64,000 bases of DNA, from positions 13,578,001-13,642,000 of the forward strand of contig JBHGNT010000003.1 of the NCBI GenBank assembly GCA_043228905.1, in the 5' to 3' direction. Position 1 is the stretch's first letter, and each line of letters opens with the position of its first letter. Source of the DNA: Azolla caroliniana. Its lineage: Eukaryota > Polypodiophyta. The notes under the pieces are model-generated. The model searched no databases, was not told the origin of the DNA, and was given only the letters and a program-made list of their open reading frames with translations. The position numbers and the translations under genes were made by a program. Of the stretch, positions 1-11,285 are shown one piece after another.

Positions 1-141
1 ACTCAAAACATATTTAGAAATATGTCTTCTCTTCCGGTTCTCATCGGGTCCATCCGATCCGGTTTCCGGGCCTCTTCCGGTTCTCACCGGGTCCTCTTCA
101 TTCATCACTGGATCCCATCCGGAGGGACCAATTTCCCAACA
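1..141 (-). repeat. Copia-1 3' LTR, first 141 bp (runs off window)
   Basis: Read on the minus strand, a polypurine stretch (GAAGGGGGAGA) is followed by TGTTGGGAAATTGGTCCCTC, which resembles the start of the Copia-3 LTR at 48746. The TG boundary is at base 141. The rest of the LTR lies left of the window. Confidence 0.8.
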
Positions 142-1613
142 ATCTCCCCCTTCACTCCGGCATGGGATGTCTCGCCAGCCCGATTCGCTTTTGGCACGCA
201 TCCAGCTTGTCAGTTGTCAACACCTTGGTCAGCATATCCAACCTGTTCTCCTTTATGTGGATCTTCATCAGCACAAACTCTTGATCTTCTACTCTCTCCC
301 GGATCCAGTGGTACCTCCGCTAGATATGTTTTGTCCGGGAATGGTAGGTCGCGTTCTTTGCAAGGTGGATGGCACTTTGACTGTCGCAGTAGAGCCAATA
401 TTCCTCTTGTTGGATTCCTAGCTCTCCAATGAAGTCCTTCATCTAGATTATCTCTTGCCAGCTTCTACAACTACCATGTACTCCACCTCCGTGGTTGACA
501 ATGCAACCATCTTCTGGAACCTTGACTGCCATGATACAACTCCCCCTGCATAAGTCATGACATATCCAGATGTAGACCGGCTAGTATCCGCATCGGCCGA
601 CATATTCGAATCCGTGAATCCGTCAAGTTGGGGATTACTGGAGCTGAACTAGAGGCACATACTCGAGGTGCCTTTTAGATACCAGAGTATCCACTTGACC
701 GTGTTCCAATGCTCTCTTCTGGGATTGCTCATGAACTGACTTACCACTCCGACTGCATATCTGATATCTGTCCGAGTACATACCATCGTGTACATCTAGC
801 TTCCAATGGTAGAGGCATATGGTATCTTCATCATATCCGTATTCTCCGCCTTTGTCCTCGGACTTTGTTTTCCAGATAGCTTGCAGTTTTCTGGAAGTGT
901 CGATCCGACCGGTTTTGCCTTCGACATGTTGAACCGTTGAAGCACCTTTGTCATGTACTTCTCCTGTGACAACCACAACAACTTCTTCAACCGGTCCTGG
1001 ATGATGTGCATTCCCAATATCTGTCTTGCCGGAGCCAAGTCTTATATTGAGAAGGTCCGGTTGAGAGCCTTCTTCAGCATCCGAATCTTGCCTTGGTCTC
1101 GTCCGACTATCAACATATCATCCACATATAGGAGGAGTATCAGGAAATCTCCTCCGTCAAATTTCTTCACAAACACGCAGTGATCGGCCTACGTCTTGTG
1201 GTACCCTTGGTCGGTCATGAAGGAGTCCAACTTCCGGTACCATTGCCGGGGAGCTTGCTTCAATCCGTATAAGCTCTTCTTTAGCCAGCACACCAGGTGC
1301 TCCTTCCCTTTCTTCTCAAATCCTTCTGGTTGATGCATGTAGATTTCTTCTTCGAGGTTGCCATGTAAGAATGCTGTCTTGACGTCTAGTTGCTCTACCT
1401 CGAGGTCTATGCTTGCCGCTATGCCCAATACCGTTCGGATGGATGTCATCTTTATTACCAGGCAAATATCTCATCGAAATCCACTCCTTTCTTCTGTTGG
1501 AACCCCTTCACCACGATTTGGGCTTTGTATCTTGGTGGGTTTCCGGCATCTCCCGGTTTCAGCTTGTACACCCACTTGTTCTGGAGTGCCCTCTTCCCTT
1601 TCGGCAACTCCGT
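142..1613 (-). pseudogene. Copia-1 pol: reverse transcriptase (most) and RNase H, degenerate
   Basis: On the minus strand this reads as the copia RT palm and RNase H in several frames. Recognisable blocks are DVKTAFLHGNLEEEIYMHQP near 1389-1330, LKKSLYGLKQAPRQWYRK near 1290-1230, ARQILGMHI near 1030, and the RNase H end just before the LTR. Each block has a close counterpart in Copia-3 at 47400-48700. At least three frames are needed to follow the protein and several stops interrupt it. The N-terminal end of RT is cut at 1613 by Gypsy-A and resumes at 29087. Confidence 0.88.
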
Positions 1614-2230
1614 TGTCGTGAAGAAAACCGGCCATAGGCGGAATCGAAGAAAAAGGCGCATGAACCGGCTCTTACACGAATGGACGTGTGAATTTATATT
1701 TTGATATTTTGTACATGATTCATAAATGGATCGGCTGATGTAAATACTAAGTAGTACACATTTATTAGGGGGGATTGTGCGAATCTCTCTCAAAAGGGGA
1801 CAAGGAATAAAACGATTTGACTAGGGAGAAAGGGGCACCCCTTTTTTTTGCGAACTATTTAAGGAGGGAGAGAAGAAAGATAAAAGGGGATCGCGCGTTG
1901 GCGAGGGGGAAGGGCTGCTGCAGAACTGAGTGTCGAGCTCTCTCTTCTCCAGTCGTTGTTCTCTGCGGGTGTCGGGAGTTCGCTGCCTCTGCTTCGTGGA
2001 CAGCCCGTGTGCTTCCAGCAGAGTCTCTCTCTCTTTCCCTTTTCCCCCTTTGTTTCTTCAAGTCGTGTGGCTGTCGTCGGTGTGAGTGAGTAGGACCCCG
2101 TGTCGGGTCCATCGCCGGCTCGCCGGTTGTAACCGTTAGAGTTTGCAATCTCTGAATATTGTAATCTACTGTTACTGCAATTAAGTGTGCCGTTGTTTCT
2201 CTTTCCTTCTTTCTGTTGCGTGTCTGCAAG

Positions 2231-2270
<40 letters not shown>

Positions 2271-2327
2271 GGTTCAAGGCCCCGGTGGTCCCGCCTTTTT
2301 CACACCCACGCGCGCAACAACGCGACA
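1614..2327 (+). repeat. Gypsy-A 5' LTR (714 bp)
   Basis: It starts TGTCGTGAAGAAAACC and ends CGCGACA, and matches the 3' LTR at 28450-29086 apart from an internal deletion of roughly 70 bp in that copy. A TATA-like TATTTAA lies at 1856-1862. A (CT)n run lies near 2235-2267 in the presumed transcribed leader. The 5' LTR should drive transcription of the element RNA. Confidence 0.9.
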
Positions 2328-2331
2328 TATT

Positions 2332-2349
2332 TGGTGAACCTGACGCGAA
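2332..2349 (+). other. Gypsy-A primer-binding site (candidate)
   Basis: TGGTGAACCTGACGCGAA begins 4 bp after the LTR. The TGG start fits pairing with the CCA end of a tRNA. Gypsy-C (20578) and Gypsy-E (minus, 51697) carry nearly the same sequence at the same place. I cannot name the tRNA with confidence. Confidence 0.65.
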
Positions 2350-2372
2350 ACGGGCGGCAAAGGAGTCGAAAG

Positions 2373-4490
2373 ATGAGGGGATCGGAGCTAGCAGAGGCAA
2401 TGGCGGTAGCCGTTGATCGGCTGGTAAGCGCTTGTGAGGGGACGGGTACCCTCGACAGAGCCATCGAATCGATCGTCGGCACTATAGGCCGGTTCGGAGG
2501 GAAAGATGCCACAAGTTATTTGGAGGCTTACCAGGCCGAAATGATCATGAGGGATATCCCGGTGGACAGGCGGCTGTCCGGATTCCCTCGGGTGGTGACG
2601 CCGAGCATCCACGTGGAGGTGCTCGAGGTGCTGGCCGTATGCCAGACTTGGGAGGAGTTCGAGTTGCAGCTCCTCAAGAAGTACGGGTTTGACGACTTGC
2701 TTCGGCTGTTGAGGGTGGAAAGCCCTGGAAAAGGGAGGAACACGTCGGCGCTCCTCCAGGAGTTCGAAAAACGGTTCGCGCGGTTGTCGACGCTGGACCG
2801 GACAGTGCTTGAAATGAGTCGAGTACTACTGTTTGTCAAGTCGGTGGATGCGCTCGACAGGGAAAACGTGGGTCCCCTATTGGAGACGGACGAAGGGCTC
2901 ACGATAGACTGGGCCGTGGTAAAACGGGTCTGTAGCCGTTTCGACAAACGACGCGATTGCAGCGATGGAAGCTCGTCGGGGTCAGGGTTGGTCCCGGCGA
3001 GGAGGCTCGAGGAGCCGGTATCGGTGCCGGCCGGTGGGAAGGAGGAGACCCAAATCTGGCTAGAGTCAGGGTTGGCATCGAATGACATGGTCAAAGGCCC
3101 ATCCGGAGGAGCGGCTCTGGAGGAGCTGACACAGATGGTGCGCGACCTGCAGATCGCACAGGCCCGGAGAGACAGCGACGAACAACCTCGCGACCGGAGG
3201 CCGCCGGTTGGGCAGCGGTGCATGTGGTGTGATGCGATCGGTCACATTCGGAAGGATTGTGCGGATTTCTCCGACGCGCTCAGGACCAACGTGGTGTACC
3301 TCTGGAATGGGCGGGTGCACGCGAGCGAGACCCAGAGAGCCCTAGAACTGAATATGGGGCGCGGCGGAATGAAGAGGTTGATGGAAGAAGCCGCGACACG
3401 ACATGTAGAAGCCGTTACCTACTCAATGTCGGCGGGAATTCGGGTCGGGGGTGACGAGTCCCGAAAGGTGAAGGACTCCGGATTCTGGTCGCTAGTGCTA
3501 GAAGGCTTCTTCGGAGTTCGGCCAAAGAAGGAAGAGGCGGACCGCGCGGAACATCGGGTCCAGGAGGTCACCGGATGGGACGATCCGGTCGAAGAGAAAA
3601 CGGGCTTCGTAGAAGCCACTTGCCAGAACTACGAGGTTCTGGTGGAAGACAAACGGGTAGGAAAGGCCAGGGGGGTGGGTCCCCCGCAGAGGTATGAGAC
3701 CCGGTTCGGATTGAAACTGACCGGTGCCGGCAACCTAGGTGCGCCGGATGCGAAGAAGCAGGCGGGGTTTCGGTTGAGCACCGAAATCGAAAGGACCACA
3801 AACCTGTGAAAGGTCCTGGAGGAACATATCCTCGACAGCAAAGTGGAGCTATCGTTGAGGGAAGTGCTCGGGATCGCCAAGAAGGAGTTCCACGACTCCA
3901 TCATGGACTTGGTGAAGAGGAAAAGGTTGTCGACGGAGCCGGAACTGGAGAAGCCGGTGGAGGTGCGGACCATGCACTTGGAAGACACGGCCCTAGAAGA
4001 CGAGTTGGCGGAAAGCCACTACACGAAGCCGCATTGGGCCAGGGCAACTACGGAAACCCTTGTACGGATCGGCGATGTTCCGGAACCGGTGGTGGACTTG
4101 GTAGACCATGGATCCGAAATCAACTTGATGTCCATGGATTTCTACAAGAGGGGTAAATGGCCGATCAACACCAAGCATGGCTGGAAAATAAGGGCAGCGA
4201 CGCGCGCCACGGAAGAACTACATGGAGCCTGTCCGAACGTACGGGTGAAAATCGGTGATGTCGAGATCGACCAGCACTTCTTCATGCAGGAGACGTCCTC
4301 GCATCCGGTTATACTAGGAGAGCCATACATAACGGAGGCACAAATGGAGACCAAGGTGCTGGACAACGGTTCAGCCTATGCAAGAGTCAAGAGCCAGGAT
4401 GGGTGTCACTCAGTCCAGTTCCTGACAGTGCGACCAAACCATGAGCGTAACCGCAAGACCCTCGGTGGCGAAACCCGAGGGGATTTTTAG
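2373..4490 (+). pseudogene. Gypsy-A gag-protease, one in-frame stop
   Basis: I chose the ATG at 2373 because it is the first after the primer-binding site and matches the Gypsy-C start. The protein would be about 705 residues with one TGA at 3807-3809, where Gypsy-C has a lysine. Capsid-like helical sequence fills the first 260 residues. A CCHC zinc knuckle (CMWCDAIGHIRKDC) lies near residue 285. The retropepsin-like part has VDHGSEINLMS near 4107 and VILGEPYI near 4310. The protease motif reads Asp-His-Gly instead of the usual Asp-Ser/Thr-Gly, as in Gypsy-C. The ORF ends GDF-stop at a sequence that looks like a -1 frameshift site. Confidence 0.85.
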
Positions 4491-4546
4491 AGAGGGCTAT
4501 CAAGGAGTGGGGCCGCGATAGTCCGGACACCTGGGGAAAACCCCAC
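4482..4546 (+). promoter_or_regulatory. Gypsy-A putative -1 frameshift signal (gag-pro/pol)
   Basis: GATTTTTAG at 4482-4490 puts a Phe codon TTT before the stop TAG. Slipping back one base re-pairs TTT with TTT and enters the pol frame. Sixteen bases after the stop a GTGGGG tract (4507-4512) faces CCCCAC at 4541-4546, which could pair. The same layout occurs in Gypsy-C (22719) and Gypsy-E (49746, minus). Frameshifting is inferred, not measured. Confidence 0.65.
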
Positions 4547-7500
4547 AAATGTACAGTACGGAAGAAGACCTGTACCATAGGTAAGAAATTTTGGTTCTCC
4601 AACAACGGAGGTTGTACTATGGCCGACGTCAATAGCTGGGAGAGGAAGTGAGCGGAGGAGCGGCTTAGGGGATGCAGAGTCCTCTCCCCCGACGAAGAAA
4701 TCAGAGGCGCCATGGAGGCGGTCTCTTTTGACAACACCTTGGGCGAACTGTGAAAGGTGATCGGTGAAGACCTTAGAGAAGACCGGACCGTTCCGGTAGG
4801 TTCGATGGGAATGTACGAAGTCGTTGCGGACTTCGGGGAAATGATCGGGTCGGATCGGACGGCCCGCGCAAGTACAAAGTACAAGAATATGGACCGGAAG
4901 GTAAGGCCGGTCGCGGCACCCTTGCCGGAGGGCAGTGAGGAGCGGATAAAAGGGGTCGCGTCAGACCCAAGTTTACGGAATCCGGCTGGCATAGGGCACC
5001 GGTTCACCGACAGAACGCTACGGAAGCTCAAGGTTGGTGGGGGTGGCTTTCTAATGCCGGCGGAGGAGAACAGGTTTCGGAGAATTCTCGGAAGGCATGG
5101 GAAAGCCTTCGCGTTCTCACTAGAGGAGATCGGGTGCGTGGACCCGACGATTGTCGAACCGATGGTGATCTTCACGGTACCGCATGTACCATGGAATCTC
5201 AAACCGATTCCGGTGCCGAGAGCTCACATCGCGAAGTTGATGGAGCTTCTGAAGCAAAAGGTGGAGATGGGCATCCTCGAACTGTCGAGTGCCCCATATT
5301 CGAGTCGGTGGTTTACGGTGCCAAAGATGAACGGCACGCTGCGCTTCATTCAGGACCTACAATCGGTCAACAAGGTGACCATCCGTAACGTAGGAATCAG
5401 ACCGACCATAGACGAGTTCACGAAGGCCTTCGATGGAAGGTCGATCTATTCGGTCGGTGACTTATACTCGGGGTACGACCAATTCCAGCTAGCCGTGGAA
5501 AGCAGGGATATCACGACGATGTGAACTCCTCTCGGCCTGGTACGAATGTGTACCCTACCACAAGGCGGGATAAATTCGGTGGCGCATATAGTGAACGCAA
5601 TGAACAAGGTGCTAAGGGACTGCATCCTAGACATCACCATGCCATTCTTGGATGACATCCCGATAAAGGGGTGTCCGGTGGATGACGCGGACGAGATTGT
5701 CGGGCCAGACGGATGCCGGAGGTTCGTCGTGAACCACATCAACGACTGCGAGAAGGTGCTGTAGAGGCTCGAAAACGCATGACTCACCTTCTCCGGAGAA
5801 AAATCGGCGTTCGGACAGTCAGAGATCTTGGTGGTCGGACACCTATGCGGGCCCTACGGTAGGAAACCGTCTCCGGCAAAGGTAGAGGCCATCTTCGCGA
5901 CGAGGGACGATTGCGGGTAAGTCACGGAGGTCCGCAGATTCTTGGGAGCATGCGCGGTCTACCACATCTGGATTCCGCACTATGCGCATGTTGCGGAGCC
6001 TCTCTACGGGCCATTGAAGAAAGGGTGTGGGTTCGAGTGGAGGTCGGAGCACATGGAGTCGGTTCGGAGACTAAAGGAGGCGCTTACGGTAGCGCTGGCC
6101 CTCCGTAAAGCGGTTTACGGCAAGGGTGTCCCCATTTGCGTGACGGTGGACACGAGCCCGACCGGGATTGGGTGGGTAATCAGTCAGGGGGACAAGGACA
6201 ACGTACGATTCCCGATCCGGTTCGGGGCGAAGGTATTGAGCGAGCGACAGCAAGGATACGCCTAAGTTAAGCATGAGCTTTGGGGTATCGTTTCGGCGGT
6301 CAAGGCCGACAAGGACTATCTGATCAGGACGGAGGTGATCATCGAGACGGACTGCTTGCCGATACTCGGCATGGTTTCCGGATGTGCGACGCCGGACCTA
6401 GCAATGCTCCGGTGGATAGCATACATTAAGTCCCTGAACCCGGAGATACGACACATCTCTGGAAAGGATAACGCCATGGCCGACATGCTTTCGAGAGGGA
6501 GGTTCAACGGCGAAGACGACATGGTTTCAGATGACGAAGAAGTCGGCGAGGACTTCTTCGGGTTGGCTAACGCGACGATGAGGAAAAGGGACACTCCGAC
6601 GCTCAACGAATTTGACAAAAGTAGGTAGGACGGGGAGTGGCTCCAAATTGGGAGGTTCCTACGGACGATGACGCCGGACGCAACATGGACAAGAGAAGAG
6701 GCGAGCCGGGTACGGAAGAAGGCGTACCGATTCTTCCTACGGGACGAGTGCATATGGAGGCACCCAAAGAAGAGAAATGACATCCCGCTCCGAGTAGTGG
6801 CAAAGAAAGAAGAACAGGAGGAACTACTGGCGGCCTTTCACAAGAGTCCCTGGGCCGGACACCGCGGAACGTGGGCCACGTTCGAGAAGCTGAAGGAGAA
6901 GTACTGGTGGCCAGGGCTGTACCAGGACGTGCATCGGTTCGTAACGACTTGTGAAAGCTGTCAGATGCACTCCGTAGTCCGACATCGGGACGAGCTACAC
7001 CCGACTTACCCGCCTGCGGTCCATTTCAAATGGATGGTGGACTTGGTGATGATGCCGATGGGAGTAGGACAGATGCGATACCTGGTGCTTGCGCGGGAAG
7101 ACTTAACGAACCAGGTGGAAGGCCGTGCACTGCAGAACAAGACAACCGCGGCGGTATGCCGGTTCCTGATCGAAGAGGTAGTTTGTCGGTATGGGTGCGT
7201 TGGGAGGATCGTGGCGGACCGGGGAGAGCTGGATGTGCGGGAAGCTGAGGAGCTGTTCAACCGGCTAGGGGTCAAACTCTCCGTCACTACGACATACAAT
7301 CCAGAGGCGAACGGGAAGGTAGAACGTGGGCACGGGCCGATCATAAAGGCGTTGGTGCATGCATGCGGAGGGCAGGTCGGGAATTGGCCGCGACTCCTTC
7401 CTTACGCACTATGGGCGAACCGAACTACGCACAATTCGGTGACAGGGTTTATGCTAGCAGAGCTGATGTACGGACAGAAGCCGATCATGCCGGTGGAAAG

Positions 7501-7587
7501 AACGGTTTCTTCATGGGCGGCGGTAGATTGGAAGGATGAGATGAGCCGGGAGGAGTTGCTGGCGGCGCGGATTCAACAACTCGAGCG
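4491..7587 (+). pseudogene. Gypsy-A pol, 5' part: RT, RNase H, integrase
   Basis: Pol is in the -1 frame relative to gag and can be read from the shifty stop with conserved residues GFLERA and DSP. RT has PYSSRWFTVPK near 5300, GDLYSGYDQFQL near 5460 and the catalytic block MPFLDDIPIKG near 5640. RNase H follows to about 6500. Integrase has the H-H-C-C zinc region (6838-6970) and D, D, E at VDLVMMP, ADRGEL and NGKVERGHG (7040-7335). In-frame stops occur at 4649, 4751, 5522, 5762, 5780, 5918, 6263 and 6626, so it is dead. It is cut at 7587 by Tat-B and finishes at 27988-28380. Confidence 0.9.
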
Positions 7588-8037
7588 TGTTAATCCTAGG
7601 GCCAGACAACAGCCTAACACAGGGTGTCCACTTAAGACACTTCACCAAAGGGTGGTACGGCAGAATGACTTACGACACAACGCTTAATTAGACCGTAAAC
7701 GATTACTTAACAATACATCATTAACATGCGTAAGATATAACAATGAGTACAGAACGGTAATCAATGCTGAAAGATGAGAGCAATAAGTTCTATTAATTAT
7801 CCGCTCTTGATTACATTGTAACCGGGCCTTTATATAGGTCTCCGGTGCGAAATACAAAACGGTGCCAACAGGCACCTTTTCGGATCCGGATCGGCATACC
7901 GATTCCGGTCCGTCCGTCCACATCTTCTCATATATTACTATATATTTTAAGACTACTAATTACAATAGTTCCCGAATAAACTATTCCTTTCACACTCTGG
8001 TTTGGACCTCCTTAAGCCTTCTTGCCAGCCGGTAACA
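7588..8037 (-). repeat. Tat-B 3' LTR (450 bp)
   Basis: On the plus strand it runs TGTTAATCC to GGTAACA. It matches the split 5' LTR (19513-19654 and 27665-27987) and, in reverse orientation, both Tat-B2 LTRs. A minus-strand TATA box (TATATAAAGG) lies near 7830-7840. A GGTGCC-N4-GGCACC palindrome lies near 7862-7880. Confidence 0.93.
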
Positions 8038-8066
8038 CATGGCACACCCGTGGGACAGTACCTTGT
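8038..8066 (-). other. Conserved 29-nt motif directly before the Tat-B 3' LTR
   Basis: On the minus strand this begins ACAAGGT and ends CCATG, directly abutting the LTR, with core TGTCCCACGGGTGTGCCA. Tat-B2 (14741-14769) and Tat-F (61508-61536) carry almost the same sequence in exactly the same position. It sits where a polypurine tract is expected but is not purine-rich. Confidence 0.75.
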
Positions 8067-8091
8067 ACGTCGAACCCATTATCCGGCCCTT

Positions 8092-10874
8092 TTACGCTTC
8101 GTCCAAAATGTCCAGAATGCTTTGCTCCAAAATTTCCAATGGCTCGTCGAGAATCTGTTGTTGCTGTTGTGGCTGTTGTTCCTTTTGTGGCTATGGTTGC
8201 TCCATTTGTGCCTTCTCCGTTTGGAGCTGTGGCTCCGTTTGTTGCTCTGGTACCGGCGTTTCCTTCGTTGTTTCCTCCGTCGGACTTGTCTCTGGTTGAC
8301 TGACCCCGGCCTGGTCCCCGTCTGGTCCTAGTACCGGCGACGGTTCCTCATCACTAAGGTTGACCGTTGCCGCCTTTCTCGCTTTTTCTTCCCGAAGCCA
8401 GGACCGCTCATAGCTTTCGAACTGGATTTGAGCCTCCAATTGAGCTACGAGCTGCCGGACCTGTACCAATTGTTCCTCCACCAGGGCTGTGAAATCTTCG
8501 ACCAACTCATCCCTTATGGTGGTGAAGTCCTCCGAGGTCAGCGTATAACAGTCGTCGCCCTCCTTCCACCGGTTTTCGACGTCCGCCCTGAGCAGTTGGA
8601 GTTCCGCCGTATTCTGCGCCCATTTCGCCCACCAACGCACAGAGCTGTCGCCAATCAAGCTTTTGGTCTTAGTGAGCCATGACCGGAGGATGCATTGGAT
8701 CTGTTCGGCTCCCATCCTTGATTTATTTTCTGCGACTTGTCGCTCTTCTTTCAATTGCTTGATGATCCGGACCGTGTCCGCCTCCTGCTCCCTATAATGT
8801 GACAATTGAGTTTGATAGGTTGTTTGCAACCTCTGTAATACCATTGTCGCTCTTTCCTTGTCTTCATGGTTCTGTTTGTGGAGCTCCATGTCGTTTGCCA
8901 CTTCCTCCAATAGCTTGGAACTCTCAGCTCGTTCTTCGGCGAGTGCCGTTGTGGCCCTATCAACTTCTTGCCGGAGCTCGGCCATCTGTTCCTGTTGTTG
9001 CTTATACTCCGTCTCTAGCTGCTTGTAGTCCCGATGCAGATGATCGAAATCATCGGTCTTCTGCTTCAGCCTTTGGTTGATCTGCCGGCGCGCACGGTCC
9101 TCCCGGTCCTTCTGTTGACGGAGCTCTTCCTTCAGCCTCTCGATTTCCGTCTCCGCCATTCTTCGCAACTTGTCTTTTTCCTGCAACAATTTCACTTTTT
9201 CCTCCTTCAATCGGTCATAAGCATGATGTCCTTTACGCAGGTTTTCCTCTGCCCGGCGAAGGTTCTCAATAGTTTTCTTTAATTCTTCTTCGGCCGCCTT
9301 CTTCAAGTCGCGTTCGCGGCTCCGTAATGCTTCTTGTGCGGTGAGCTCATCTCGTAATTCTGCAAGCTCTTGGGCTTGCGCCGCATCTTTCTCCGGGACT
9401 GTTTGAGTCTCTGGGGTCTTATTCCTGTGTTCATCAACCGGAGTCACCGGTGCTTGGATCTGCGTTGCGGTTAAGGCCATTTTGGCCATGTCTCCTGTGA
9501 TCCGATCCAAGTCTTGTTCGAGGCACCGGATCCTTGATCGGGCCATCTCTAGTTCATTGGTTGTGACGAGCAACCGTTCCGTTTGCGCTCTTTCCTCCAC
9601 CTCTATGCACCCGATTACTCCAACAATTTGTTCTCCTATCCATCGGAGCCATTGGCTGCCGGTGCACTGTTGTTGCGCTTGCACGGAGGGTTGGTTGATG
9701 GGTTCACTCGCCGGTGGCTGGTCTCGCCTTACTGCGTCGAGCTGCACTTCAGGTTCTGCCAGCTGACCCCTTTGTCGTTCCGGCTTTGAGTGTGTTTCGG
9801 CTAGCCGCCCCTTCTTTGCTTGTTCATGGCTGGCTGGGACGGTTGGTTTTTGTATATCCGGCTCTTGAGTTACGGGGCTTTCTGGTGCTGCTTGTTGTGC
9901 CAGGACTTCTGTGACCGGTTCCCTCTGAACCGGTTCCGGTGCCTCCCTTGGCGTGGGATGCTCAGCGTGAGTTGCGGGCATTCCATCCTTCTGTGGGTCC
10001 GAACGCTTCCCGGCTGATTCAGTGGTGCTATTCACCGGCCGCCGCTGGAGGTGCTCTGTGGGTTCTTCCTCCATTTCCTCCGCTTGAGTCCCTGCATTAA
10101 TTCTCGCTGCCAAGGTGTCCGTTTCTTGCTGCACCAATCGGTGGAGTGGGCTTGTCAGGGGTCGTGCCGGTGTCTCCTCGTGTGTGTCCGTCGGCCGCTT
10201 CCGGCTGGCACACTCCTTTGCCGCCATCTCTGCGTCGACCGTCTTCCCCTTAGTGGCCTTAGTGGCCAACAACTGTTGCCGTTTTGAAGCAGGTTTCGGG
10301 GTGCCGTCCGTTGCTCTTCCCCGCTTCTTGGTTTGGACGGGCTCGAATGGTGGCGGCAATAGGGTGAGCCATTGCGTCACTGCATGCCATATTTTCCGGC
10401 CTTCCTTGCCGTCCTTTCCTCTTACTATATCAATCGCTGTGCATAGCCCATCGGCGATTAGCACCGGCCAATCTACCTTGACCCCTTTGTACGTTGCGAT
10501 GATCAAGCTTGCTCGGTTCTGAGGCATGACGGGGGGTCGAGGGTACACGTGGCCAAACTCATGGAGCACACGGGAAATTTTGCGGAATAGCATATCTTCG
10601 CCGCCCTGTGTCCTGTAGCCCTTGCTGACAGAGAGTACTCACCGAAATATTTGATGAGTTGCTCGAAGGTAGGATTGTCGATCGTGTAGATGCCTCCCTT
10701 CGGAAGGTCTATTAACGCACGGATCGCCTCCTCCGTGATCACCTCTGTGTCGATTTCTTTGATAATCTTTTCGGCCTCCTTGTGTGGCACCGCCTCCATG
10801 ATCGTTAAGAAACCCTCCAGTCCGTGCTGCCGTAGCCATTTCTTGGCAGCTTCAGACAACGTTTGGTAGTCCAT
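8092..10874 (-). pseudogene. Tat-B ORF3: long coiled-coil protein of unknown family, frameshifted
   Basis: This lies between integrase and the 3' LTR in sense orientation. I start it at the ATG at 10874 (MDYQTLSEAAKKWLRQHG), which aligns with Tat-F ORF3. A conserved N-terminal domain of about 150 residues contains KYFGEYS and MPQNRASLIIATYKG. A one-base frameshift near 10600 splits it. A Pro/Glu/Gln-rich linker and about 350 residues of charged heptad-like coiled coil follow. A second conserved block (AELQLLRADVENRWKEG) lies near 8600. One TAG (8191-8193) precedes the end at 8092, where the protein closes with ILDILDEA. I see no signal peptide or membrane segment, so it is not a typical env. 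I do not recognise the family. Confidence 0.78.
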
Positions 10875-11285
10875 CTCTGCGTCAAGGTCGGAGAGCGTTG
10901 GCGAGGTTTGGTGGTGGGGAGAGTGTGAGAGAGAAAGTTCTGAGGGAGGGGGTTCTCTGTGTGCGAGCTCTCTGCGATTGATCTTCACGCGTCTGTTCTC
11001 CTTGGTTCGCGATAGGAGAAGGTCTCGATGCGTGGGGGTTTTTCTCTCTGCATCTTGGCGCCTTTTTCGAGCCTCCGCATGTGCAGGTCGTGTACTATAA
11101 TAGCATTGTGTGCCATGTGGTGGTGGTTTAATGTCCTATTAATAGCCCCTCATACCTTTTTGACATGCCTCTTTACTCCTCGTTTGCATGGCCGTTTCCA
11201 CCACTCCTTTCCATGATTTATTTGATTCGCTCCTTTATTTGATTGATTGATTTATTATTTATTTTTTGTAAAGTTACTTGTGTGG
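10875..11285 (-). other. Tat-B spacer between integrase and ORF3
   Basis: No coding sequence with homology is visible. The ORF3 frame stays open upstream of the chosen ATG to about 10988 but is low-complexity and has no counterpart elsewhere in the window. The rest is AT-rich. The equivalent Tat-F spacer (57843-58050) holds a TATA-like site. This region may hold a promoter or splice acceptor for ORF3, but nothing here proves it. Confidence 0.4.

Noticed and set aside
1855-2400. 181-codon minus-strand open frame across the Gypsy-A LTR
   Set aside because: It runs antisense through the LTR and its CT repeat (Arg-Glu repeats) and has no counterpart elsewhere; a by-product of the microsatellite.
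2528-3223. 231-codon minus-strand open frame opposite Gypsy-A gag
   Set aside because: Antisense shadow of gag; Ser-rich composition and no conservation in Gypsy-C or E.
4387-5202. 271-codon minus-strand open frame opposite Gypsy-A pol
   Set aside because: Shadow of pol on the other strand; no conserved sequence.
8092-10874. ORF3 as a retroviral env-like gene
   Set aside because: It has the right position, but no signal peptide, no hydrophobic membrane segment and no Cys-rich region; mostly coiled coil.
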